Positions 1 to 5,762 of a DNA stretch of 6,971 nt are shown here, in pieces. This stretch comes from Bacilli bacterium (lineage in GTDB: Bacteria > Bacillota_I > Bacilli_A > ML615J-28 > CAG-698). The first letter of the stretch is position 1, and every line of letters begins with the position of its first letter. The DNA is taken from assembly GCA_023228385.1 (NCBI GenBank), contig JALOBF010000082.1, forward strand, positions 1-6,971, given 5' to 3'. The notes beneath the pieces were generated by a model that ran no database searches, was not told the origin of the DNA, and worked only from the letters and a program-made list of their open reading frames with translations. The translations under genes and the position numbers were made by a program.

Positions 1-768
1 ATTATACTCTTTTGCATCATTGAAAACGGCATTAATGGTTATATCAGCCAAAACGGTGAATTTATAAGTTGGATTTGATGATAAAACATTTCCGTTTTCA
101 TCTTCCCAATGACTAAATACTTTACCCTCCGGTGCCGCTCCGGCGGTAGATGTAACAACTTCGTTTATTTTATAAGAAGTTGAAGTGCCATTAATAGATA
201 CATTATAAGTTGTCGTTTTAGCAATTTCATCCAACTCATACTTTGCTACAAAAACACTATCTTTATTAACTTCTGTTACATCTTCTACCGGCAAAACTTC
301 TTTATCATAATCTTCTACTAAAACCCATCCGATAAATACAGATTTCGGTTTCGTCGGGGCAATTGGCTCAATAGGATCACCATTGTCTTCTACATATACT
401 GTACTTAAATGGTCTAAGTTCGTATCCATAAAGTTAATCGTATGTTGATTTGTTTCCGAGCCATAAATAAGCTTAATATCATAGTTGCTATAAGCTTTAA
501 ATGTAAAAGCATCGTCTAAATCCAGTCTTAACTTCCCATTTACAACATAATACAAAAATGATTTACCTTCTAACTTATTAATAGAAATAGTATCACCAAA
601 CTGATATTCTGTTGCGGTTGGGCCTTGAATACCACTTTCTAATTGATGAGAAATCTTAATTGTTACTTGATTTGCATCAGCCGCTTTAACAAATAATGTT
701 AAGTGCGAAAAAGAAAACAACAAAACAAAAATAATTAAAAACCTTAATTTCTTAATTATTCTTCCCAA
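1..768 (-). CDS. Secreted surface protein with InlB-type repeats, partial (C-terminus beyond the left edge)
   Basis: An open frame of 256 codons runs off the left edge, so the C-terminus and any cell-wall anchor are unseen. The chosen start is TTG at 768: GGAGG lies at 782-778, nine bases upstream, and no ATG or GTG precedes the signal peptide in this frame. Residues 1-29 form a signal peptide: basic GRIIKKLR, a hydrophobic LIIFVLLFSF core, then cleavage near VKA-A. Residues about 103-162 resemble a Listeria-Bacteroides (InlB B) repeat, with INFMDTN, a Pro-rich PIEPIAPTKP, FIGW and a closing FVAKYE. Residues about 170-251 resemble a divergent copy, with YNVSINGT, FSHWEDENG and ITINAVF. Such repeats are known from extracellular adhesins and stalks of Bacillota; ligand and exact role cannot be told here. 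The gene overlaps the preceding 43-residue peptide gene by 13 bases, implying translational coupling. Confidence 0.85.
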   Translation of the reverse strand, partial: MGRIIKKLRFLIIFVLLFSFSHLTLFVKAADANQVTIKISHQLESGIQGPTATEYQFGDTISINKLEGKSFLYYVVNGKLRLDLDDAFTFKAYSNYDIKLIYGSETNQHTINFMDTNLDHLSTVYVEDNGDPIEPIAPTKPKSVFIGWVLVEDYDKEVLPVEDVTEVNKDSVFVAKYELDEIAKTTTYNVSINGTSTSYKINEVVTSTAGAAPEGKVFSHWEDENGNVLSSNPTYKFTVLADITINAVFNDAKEYN

Positions 769-887
769 AACTCTTCGCCTCCAAGTGCGCCAAAGAAGTT
801 TGTTGTAGAACTCATGGCTATGGCATCCTCAAGTTCAAATTTCACAACTGTAACCTTTGGACTTTCATAAATTAACTCTTTATCCAT
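756..887 (-). CDS. 43-residue peptide of unknown function, coupled to the surface protein
   Basis: A short complete ORF starts at ATG 887 with an excellent ribosome binding site (GGAGG at 899-895, seven-base spacer) and lies about 38 bases below the predicted transcription start. The peptide begins MDKELIYESPKVTVVKFELE, continues through an IAMSS segment and NFFGALGG, and ends in acidic EEFWEE. It has no Cys, signal peptide or membrane segment. The N-terminal Y-x-x-P-x-V-x-V-V-x-F pattern followed by a Ser/Thr-rich tail recalls many short uncharacterised proteins of gut Bacillota and Bacteroidota; this resemblance is from memory. The first half looks leader-like, so a modified-peptide precursor is conceivable, but no maturation enzyme is visible. 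Its GGC-GAA-GAG end carries the ribosome binding site of the overlapping surface-protein gene, so it may also serve simply to couple translation. Confidence 0.75.
   Translation of the reverse strand: MDKELIYESPKVTVVKFELEDAIAMSSTTNFFGALGGEEFWEE
778..782 (-). promoter_or_regulatory. Ribosome binding site that supports the TTG start of the surface protein
   Basis: GGAGG sits nine bases before TTG 768, inside the Leu-Gly-Gly codons near the end of the 43-residue peptide gene. It is the only good Shine-Dalgarno ahead of the signal peptide, and the frame above contains only TGA stops and non-start codons. Ribosomes finishing the small gene would pass directly over it. Confidence 0.7.
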
Positions 888-931
888 TTCTTTACCTCCA
901 TAGCATTTGCAATATGCATATATTCTCTTTT

Positions 932-960
932 ATTATACACGATATTTTCCCAAAAAACAA
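932..960 (-). promoter_or_regulatory. Promoter of the peptide/surface-protein operon
   Basis: On the minus strand, TTGTTT (960-955) and a perfect TATAAT (937-932) are separated by 17 bases. The predicted transcription start is near 925, giving a leader of about 38 bases before ATG 887. A 10-bp palindrome, ATATGCATAT (912-921), lies in that leader just after the start point and could bind a repressor, though short AT-rich palindromes arise easily by chance. Confidence 0.65.
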
Positions 961-1318
961 CATTTTTCTTAGAATTTTACAAATTGGTAGGGACTTTGCA
1001 GCGCCGCAGTTTATAATGCAAAAAAAATAGTACAACTTTATACTACTATAGATAGTTATTTTTATGACGGAAATTCATTAATTTCCCATCAAATTATATA
1101 ATGGAACAGCCCTATTAATATAATTGGTGGTTTTTTTATTCTTTTTAGTGTAATTGATAATGAAAAAAGAGGAATCACTTTTCTATTCGACAATCCCTTA
1201 TTATCATAGCGAAAATTAAGTGCTTAACACAAAAAAAACATGAGGCAAAGCGATATTAATTATTGTTTTAATTCACTTGTTGAAAAATATAAAAACATTA
1301 TGGTTTAATAAAAACGAA

Positions 1319-1334
1319 ATGATAATATTATCAT
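1319..1334. repeat. 16-bp perfect palindrome resembling a Fur-type box without its central base
   Basis: ATGATAATATTATCAT is identical to its own reverse complement. Its core TGATAAT/ATTATCA equals the two heptamers of the Bacillus Fur box (TGATAAT-N-ATTATCA) with the single central base missing. It lies nine bases beyond the U-tract of the hydA terminator and about 360 bases upstream of the surface-operon promoter, so it is not in a classical operator position. It could also fold as a weak second hairpin at the end of the hydrogenase transcript. Confidence 0.4.
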
Positions 1335-1342
1335 ATAAACGT

Positions 1343-1369
1343 AAAAAAGCAGCAATGATTAGTTGCTGC
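1343..1369 (-). terminator. Rho-independent terminator of hydCBA, overlapping the hydA stop codon
   Basis: On the minus strand a perfect 7-bp stem GCAGCAA/TTGCTGC (1369-1363 and 1355-1349) closes a 7-base loop (1362-1356) and is followed by six T's (1348-1343). The 5' arm is formed by the last Gly-Ser-Asn codons of hydA, and the TAA stop (1361-1359) falls in the loop. It marks the end of the hydrogenase operon. Confidence 0.88.
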
Positions 1370-3092
1370 CTTCGCTATTTTTTCTGCTGTGATAATGTGT
1401 ATGCAGTAATTTATGTGAAACTTTACTTAATGGTTTTTCTAGAAAGTCATTATATATTGATTGTATTGCTGGGTTTTCATGAGATTTGCGAATTGTAAGA
1501 GTTTCATCGACGTGATATGTTGCATCAATGCGTTGCTGGCGAATTCTATTGGTCGTTCCATATGATTGTCCACCGCCACCGATACAACCACCAGGACATG
1601 TCATAATCTCAATAAAAGTATATGGTGATGTTTTATTTTTAACTTGTTCTGCTAGTTGTTTAGCATTGGCAAGGGTATGGGCGACAGCAACCTTAATCTT
1701 TGCATCACCTAAGGTAACTTCTGCTTCTTTTATTCCTTGTAATCCACGCACTTCGGTGAAGTTTATATTTTCAAGTGGCTTTTGATTAACTATCTCGGAA
1801 ACGGTGCGTAGCGCAGCTTCCATAACGCCACCAGTCGCACCAAAAATAGCAGCAGCACCAGTTGTGATTCCAAATGGATTATCAAAATCTTCTTCTGGTA
1901 AGCTTTCAAAATCAATGCCCATTTGTCTAATCATTTTACCTAATTCACGCGTTGTTAAAACGATGTCTACATCTTGATGTTTTCCGTCAACCGACATTTC
2001 GCTGCGTTTTGCTTCGTATTTTTTTGCAGTACATGGCATGATTGATACAACAACTAAGTTATCAAGATCGATATTTTCTTTTTTCGCATAATATGATTTG
2101 GCCAGCGCACCGAACATTTGTTGTGGTGACTTACATGTCGAGATGTGATCAATGATTTCTGGGTAACGTTGTTCAACAAAACTTATCCATCCGGGACAAC
2201 ACGATGTCATCATCGGTAGAATTCCTCCTGTTGTTATACGATGAATTAACTCGTTGCCTTCCTCAATTATCGTTAAATCTGCAGTAAAATCGGTGTCAAA
2301 CACACGATCAAAGCCTAACAAACGTAAGGCACTAACGATTTTACCCGTTACAATACTTCCAGGTTTTTTACCTATTTCTTCACCTAAAGATACACGAATA
2401 GCCGGAGCAATTTGAACAATTACATGCTTGTTTGGATCATGCAGTTCTTTCCAAACATGGTCGGTTTCATCTTTTTCAGTAATAGCAGCAACCGGACAAA
2501 CGCTAGCACACTGACCACAAAAAACACATAAATCATCGGATAAATATTTACCATAAGCCGGTGTAATAACCATATCGTGCCCACGATTCATATTTTCTAA
2601 CACATTCATTCCTTGAATGTTCTTACATACATCAATGCATCTCCCGCATTTAATACAGCGATTTGGATTACGGACAATGGCCGGATTGTTATCATCAATC
2701 GGATGTCTTTCAAGAACAGACGGAAAGCGGTTTTGATCAATACCTAACTTATTGGCCAATGATTGTAATTCACAATTCATATTTTTCACACAAGCAGTAC
2801 AATTTGCATCGTGGTTGGATAAAAGTAATTCCGTAATTGTTCTGCGCGCATTAAGAACGCGTGGCGAATTCGTTTTAATTTCCATTCCTTCTCTAACAAT
2901 AGTTGAACAAGAAGGCACTAAACCTTTTTGTCCTACTATTTCAACAACACAAATGCGACAATCGGATTTGATATTTAAATCCGGATAATAACAAAGAGTC
3001 GGAATCTTGATATTGCAAGCTTTTGCTGCGTTTAATATAGTTGTATTTTCTTCAACAACCAAATCAATATTATTAATTTTTAAATGAATCAT
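1359..3092 (-). CDS. hydA: [FeFe] hydrogenase catalytic subunit HydA
   Basis: The 577-residue catalytic subunit of a cytoplasmic multimeric [FeFe] hydrogenase (2H+ + 2e- to H2, reversible). Domains in order: a [2Fe-2S] domain (Cys34, 45, 48, 62); a His-Cys3 [4Fe-4S] site (His94, Cys98, 101, 107); a two-cluster ferredoxin domain (Cys146, 149, 152, 156 and 189, 192, 195, 199); and the H-cluster domain. H-cluster motifs are complete: TSCCPGW (ligand Cys299; proton-relay Cys298), MPCTAKK (Cys354) and TCPGGCIGGGGQ (Cys499, Cys503). Relay residues Glu278, Glu281, Arg285 and Ser318 match the Clostridium CpI pathway shifted by one. There is no extra C-terminal [2Fe-2S] domain as in Thermotoga HydA; the end (SHKLLHTHYHSR) resembles trimeric-type enzymes. 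ATG overlaps the hydB stop (ATGA) with GGGGGAAGG upstream. The hydEFG maturases must be encoded elsewhere. Confidence 0.97.
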   Translation of the reverse strand: MIHLKINNIDLVVEENTTILNAAKACNIKIPTLCYYPDLNIKSDCRICVVEIVGQKGLVPSCSTIVREGMEIKTNSPRVLNARRTITELLLSNHDANCTACVKNMNCELQSLANKLGIDQNRFPSVLERHPIDDNNPAIVRNPNRCIKCGRCIDVCKNIQGMNVLENMNRGHDMVITPAYGKYLSDDLCVFCGQCASVCPVAAITEKDETDHVWKELHDPNKHVIVQIAPAIRVSLGEEIGKKPGSIVTGKIVSALRLLGFDRVFDTDFTADLTIIEEGNELIHRITTGGILPMMTSCCPGWISFVEQRYPEIIDHISTCKSPQQMFGALAKSYYAKKENIDLDNLVVVSIMPCTAKKYEAKRSEMSVDGKHQDVDIVLTTRELGKMIRQMGIDFESLPEEDFDNPFGITTGAAAIFGATGGVMEAALRTVSEIVNQKPLENINFTEVRGLQGIKEAEVTLGDAKIKVAVAHTLANAKQLAEQVKNKTSPYTFIEIMTCPGGCIGGGGQSYGTTNRIRQQRIDATYHVDETLTIRKSHENPAIQSIYNDFLEKPLSKVSHKLLHTHYHSRKNSEGSN

Positions 3093-4363
3093 TTGCCTTC
3101 CCCCTTTATCATATCACTACTTTCAATCCGATCTAAATATTCATCGCGGAAATATCGAAGCGTTGCAATAATCGACGTCGGTGATGATTGGCCTAAACCA
3201 CAAAGTGACGTTTGATGCATCACCCGGGCAAGCGATTCAAGTGATATTAAATCTTTAATTGTTGCCTCACAATTAATGAACTTTTTAATTAGATTGGCTA
3301 ATTGAATATGTCCCTCGCGACACGGTGTACACTTACCACAGGATTCATGGGCAAAAAATTCTACAATTCGTAACAAGATGTCAAACATATCAAAACGATT
3401 ATCAATTACAATAATTGCTCCGGCCCCCGTTTTTGACTCAAACTCTTCAAAACGTTCATAATCAATTACCATATCAAGCATATACTCAGGAATAATGGGA
3501 CCACAAGCACCACCGAGTTGTACCATTTTAAGCTTACGATTATTGGCAATACCACCGCCTAGTTTATTAATCACATCAATAATTGGCGTGCCGAACGGCA
3601 CTTCGTAAACCCCTTTATGTTTAACATTTCCTGATAAACTTATTAATTTTGTTCCTGTTGAAGATGGCGTTCCTATCTTAGCATATGCTTGACCACCAAT
3701 ATCGACAATAAATGGAATGTTAGCAAATGTTTCAACATTGTTAATTAATGTTGGTTGATTGAATAATCCTTTTTGGGTTGGGAACGGTGGTTTAACGCGT
3801 GTTCTTCCCGGTTTTCCTTCTAATGATTCAATCAAGGCAAATTCCTCGCCGCAAACATAAGAACCCGCCCCGGAACGCACTTCAATATCAAAATCAAAAT
3901 CACATCCTAAAATATTTTTTCCTAAAAAGTGATTTTTTCTTGCCTGTTCAATCGTCCACTTCATAATATTAATTGCATTGTCATATTCACCACGAATATA
4001 AATATATCCTTGATTTGCTTGCGTTGCATAAGCAACAATAATCATTCCTTCAATAATTTGATGGGGATCATTTTCCATTAAATAACGATCTTTGAAATTC
4101 CCGGGTTCACCTTCATCAGCATTGCAAATCATATATTTTGGTGTTGCAATTTCTTTTGCTAATCCTTTCATTTTAATTGCAACCGGAAAACCGGCACCAC
4201 CACGACCGCGCAAATATGATTTTTCAACTTCTTCTATGATCGCAATTTTATCCATTTTGATGGCTTTTTTAAGCATTTCATAACCATCCGTGGCCATAAA
4301 ATCTTCAATCGATAAGGGATTAATTTTACCGCAGCGCCGCGTAATTTTTTTCATTTCAAGCAT
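3089..4363 (-). CDS. hydB: NuoF-like NAD(H)/FMN hydrogenase subunit HydB, short form
   Basis: This 424-residue NuoF-family subunit passes electrons between NAD(H) and the hydrogenase through FMN. Visible motifs are the FMN/NADH-site loops RGRGGAGFP (52-60), NADEGEPG (81-88) and GAGSYVCGEEFAL (165-177), a SLBB-like segment around 235-320, and a C-terminal [4Fe-4S] site from SCGKCTPC (Cys342, 345, 348) plus Cys388 in SLCGLGQ. It starts and ends with the NuoF core. It lacks both the N-terminal thioredoxin-like [2Fe-2S] domain and the C-terminal ferredoxin-like domain of about 600-residue bifurcating HydB proteins such as Thermotoga's. The usual GEET of the NADH site reads GEEF (Phe175). ATG overlaps the hydC end by eight bases; GGGGGA lies just upstream inside hydC. 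It pairs with HydC and HydA. Its size argues for an NADH-dependent, non-bifurcating enzyme. Confidence 0.95.
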   Translation of the reverse strand: MLEMKKITRRCGKINPLSIEDFMATDGYEMLKKAIKMDKIAIIEEVEKSYLRGRGGAGFPVAIKMKGLAKEIATPKYMICNADEGEPGNFKDRYLMENDPHQIIEGMIIVAYATQANQGYIYIRGEYDNAINIMKWTIEQARKNHFLGKNILGCDFDFDIEVRSGAGSYVCGEEFALIESLEGKPGRTRVKPPFPTQKGLFNQPTLINNVETFANIPFIVDIGGQAYAKIGTPSSTGTKLISLSGNVKHKGVYEVPFGTPIIDVINKLGGGIANNRKLKMVQLGGACGPIIPEYMLDMVIDYERFEEFESKTGAGAIIVIDNRFDMFDILLRIVEFFAHESCGKCTPCREGHIQLANLIKKFINCEATIKDLISLESLARVMHQTSLCGLGQSSPTSIIATLRYFRDEYLDRIESSDMIKGEGK

Positions 4364-4820
4364 TTTGTTTCCCCCGATACTCAGAAATGATGGCTTTTAC
4401 TTTGTCGGGATTTAAATCAGTATATGTTTTGCCATCAATGCGCATGGCTGGAGCTTGATTACAATACCCTAAGCATGAAGCATATTCAAGGGTAAACATT
4501 TTATTAGGTGTTGTTTCACCCACTTTGATTCCAAGAAGACGTTCGAGCGTCCGCACAATATTTGCTGATTCATTAACATAGCAAGGGACATCTTTACAAA
4601 CATAAATGATATACCTTCCTCGGGGTTTATTTGAAAAGAACGTATAAAAGGAAAGCACGCTACACACTTTGCTTTCTGTGGTTTGCACATATTGTGCAAT
4701 TTCTGCTATCTCTTCATTTGAAATGAAGTGATCTTTCTTTTCTGCTTGATAGGCAAGCAAAATTTCAATCAAACTGTCCTCAGTACGGGGATACTGTTTC
4801 AATATCTCATGTAAAACCAT
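4356..4820 (-). CDS. hydC: NuoE-like [2Fe-2S] hydrogenase subunit HydC
   Basis: This small subunit of the HydABC hydrogenase is a thioredoxin-fold [2Fe-2S] protein of the NuoE family that works beside HydB. From ATG 4820 it has 154 residues, normal for the family. Residues 1-65 form the helical N-terminal part; the cluster ligands follow as Cys75-x4-Cys80 and Cys116-x3-Cys120 (in CLGYCNQAP), giving the family pattern. A longer reading from TTG 4826 is possible but unlikely, because the strong GGGAGG (4834-4829) would be only two bases from it and is eight bases from ATG 4820. First gene of the operon; its 3' end overlaps hydB by eight bases, as expected for subunits made in fixed ratio. Confidence 0.95.
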   Translation of the reverse strand: MVLHEILKQYPRTEDSLIEILLAYQAEKKDHFISNEEIAEIAQYVQTTESKVCSVLSFYTFFSNKPRGRYIIYVCKDVPCYVNESANIVRTLERLLGIKVGETTPNKMFTLEYASCLGYCNQAPAMRIDGKTYTDLNPDKVKAIISEYRGKQNA

Positions 4821-4828
4821 TGTCAATT

Positions 4829-4834
4829 CCTCCC
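4829..4834 (-). promoter_or_regulatory. Ribosome binding site fixing the hydC start
   Basis: GGGAGG is eight bases before ATG 4820, an ideal distance, and only two bases before the in-frame TTG at 4826. This favours the ATG as the true start. Confidence 0.8.
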
Positions 4835-4896
4835 TTTTAATTTATTTGAAAAGGTTCTATCAATGATATGTTAAAACGTCTTGCAAAGGATTATTT

Positions 4897-4916
4897 ACAC
4901 ATAATGCCATTTGTGT
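4897..4916 (-). repeat. Inverted repeat at the start of the hydC leader
   Basis: On the minus strand, ACACA-AAT-GGC-ATT-A-TGTGT folds as a hairpin: five outer pairs, three inner pairs, a GGC loop and one bulged A. It begins about three bases after the predicted P2 start. It could be a 5' stabilising hairpin in the mRNA or a DNA operator. It does not match a CRP site (TGTGA-N6-TCACA) or a Rex box. Confidence 0.4.
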
Positions 4917-4925
4917 TCCATATCA

Positions 4926-4954
4926 ATTATATTGAAAAAGGATAATTAATGCAA
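4926..4954 (-). promoter_or_regulatory. Candidate hydCBA promoter P2 (proximal)
   Basis: TTGCAT (4954-4949) and a perfect TATAAT (4931-4926) are 17 bases apart on the minus strand. The predicted start is near 4919, leaving a leader of about 100 bases before hydC. It has the better spacing of the two candidates in this gap. Confidence 0.6.
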
Positions 4955-4971
4955 TGGTTTTCTTATAATAC

Positions 4972-4999
4972 ATTATAGTAAAACGTTTACATAAGTTAA
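4972..4999 (-). promoter_or_regulatory. Candidate hydCBA promoter P1 (distal) with an operator-like repeat in its spacer
   Basis: TTAACT (4999-4994, four of six consensus bases) and a perfect TATAAT (4977-4972) are 16 bases apart. The predicted start is near 4965, giving a leader of about 145 bases. The 13-bp inverted repeat GTAAA-ACG-TTTAC (plus-strand reading, 4978-4990) fills most of the spacer and abuts the -10 box, where a bound protein would block polymerase. Confidence 0.45.
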
Positions 5000-5021
5000 C
5001 AAAAAAAAGAATGTACGTTTT

Positions 5022-5762
5022 TCACAACATAACAAAATGTTTTTTTATTCGATATATTAACCATTCAATTGCCATAATAATTACAATAATCAACAAAGTC
5101 CAGGCAAACACTCTTGCCATTTCTAAATGTTGTTTTTCAATTAAAATCATTTTTCCAATTGAATGATTTGGCTGAGCAATAAATTCTGACATGACCATAA
5201 CTTTTAATCCAAGACCAATTGATTGTATTAATGCTGTAATCATTGCGGGGAAAACAAGAGGAATAAAAATTTGCCTAACAATGTGATGATTAATATTACT
5301 AATCATTTTGATTTCTTCTATAATCGTTTTATCTATCGTATGCATACCACCTAAAATTCCTTCATATAAAATTGGTAGAACAACAAGAGCGGTAATAAAT
5401 AGTGGACTCCGTTCATGACCAACAATAATTAAAAGAATAATGATGATTGAAGCAACGGGAATGGTTTTTAGTAAAATGATTAACGGCCGAATAAACTGAG
5501 CAAAACGTTTTGAAACAACAGCCAATGATGCTAATAGCAAAGCAATCAAAAATGACATTACGACAGTTACAAGCAAACGAAGTATTGTTGCAAATAAAAC
5601 GACATAGGCTCCCTTTTCTTTTAATAAATCAAATAAACTTGTAAAAACTAATTTAATTGATGGCAAAACAAATGCATTGTTGATGATATCCGATGCTATC
5701 AACCAAATAACAAAGATAAAAACAACTCCATAAAAAGTATAATATGGAAATTTTTTATTCAT
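5022..5762 (-). CDS. ABC transporter permease, SsuC/TauC-like family
   Basis: A membrane permease of the binding-protein-dependent family (nitrate/sulfonate/taurine/thiamine-precursor type), 246 residues from ATG 5762. About six hydrophobic segments are visible, near residues 7-24, 55-84, 90-115, 121-140, 170-193 and 220-238. The cytoplasmic coupling loop is at about 148-170 (EEIKMISNINHHIVRQIFIP); the conserved Gly of the EAA motif is replaced by Ser/Asn while the I-x-x-P end is kept. Two starts are possible: ATG 5777 with AAGG eleven bases upstream, or ATG 5762 with GAGG (5775-5772) nine bases upstream. The second is preferred because it gives a compact start before the first membrane segment and overlaps the preceding stop by eight bases. 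The substrate is not evident. No ATPase gene follows; the next gene is hydC. Confidence 0.9.
   Translation of the reverse strand: MNKKFPYYTFYGVVFIFVIWLIASDIINNAFVLPSIKLVFTSLFDLLKEKGAYVVLFATILRLLVTVVMSFLIALLLASLAVVSKRFAQFIRPLIILLKTIPVASIIIILLIIVGHERSPLFITALVVLPILYEGILGGMHTIDKTIIEEIKMISNINHHIVRQIFIPLVFPAMITALIQSIGLGLKVMVMSEFIAQPNHSIGKMILIEKQHLEMARVFAWTLLIIVIIMAIEWLIYRIKKHFVML

Larger units (their letters stand above)
888..1358. other. 471-base non-coding region between the hydA end and the surface operon
   Basis: Beyond the surface-operon promoter (932-960), the hydA terminator (1343-1369) and a 16-bp palindrome (1319-1334), no supported gene is visible on either strand. The frames are broken by frequent stops, and the few short ORFs lack ribosome binding sites. 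Bases about 961-1318 are strongly AT-rich, with one short GC-rich patch near 998-1007. A weak hairpin followed by seven T's lies near 1109-1137 on the plus strand, with no gene ahead of it to terminate. No tRNA, rRNA, CRISPR or recognisable insertion-sequence end was found. Confidence 0.6.

Noticed and set aside
756..887. Calling the 43-residue peptide a lasso-peptide precursor because of its Y-x-x-P motif
   Set aside because: No lasso cyclase, protease or recognition protein is in the window, and the putative core does not show a clear Gly-start ring with correctly spaced Asp or Glu.
998..1007. GC-rich 10-mer GCAGCGCCGC, also present at 4331-4340 inside hydB
   Set aside because: Only two copies; the second is explained by Arg-Arg-Cys-Gly codons of hydB. 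Most likely coincidence.
1109..1137. Weak hairpin followed by seven T's on the plus strand
   Set aside because: The stem is short, AT-rich and mismatched, and there is no plus-strand gene upstream to terminate.
1160..1219. 19-codon plus-strand ORF beginning at ATG 1160
   Set aside because: No ribosome binding site or promoter and no recognisable motif; very short ORFs like this occur by chance.
1277..1498. Plus-strand 73-codon ORF spanning the hydA terminator
   Set aside because: No ribosome binding site; it runs antisense through the hydA terminator and 3' end, and the composition is not protein-like.
1528..4283. Several plus-strand ORFs of 60-85 codons opposite hydA and hydB (1528-1785, 2752-2988, 4092-4283)
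   Set aside because: All are antisense to strongly supported hydrogenase genes and are explained as shadow frames.
4469..4699. Minus-strand 76-codon ORF inside hydC
   Set aside because: Wholly contained in hydC in another frame, with no family resemblance; the hydC frame carries all four cluster cysteines.
4984..5002. Possible Rex redox-sensor box upstream of hydCBA
   Set aside because: On the minus strand the first half TTGTTAA fits, but the second half TGTAAAC matches the expected TTAACAA at only three of seven bases. One half-site is not enough to call it.
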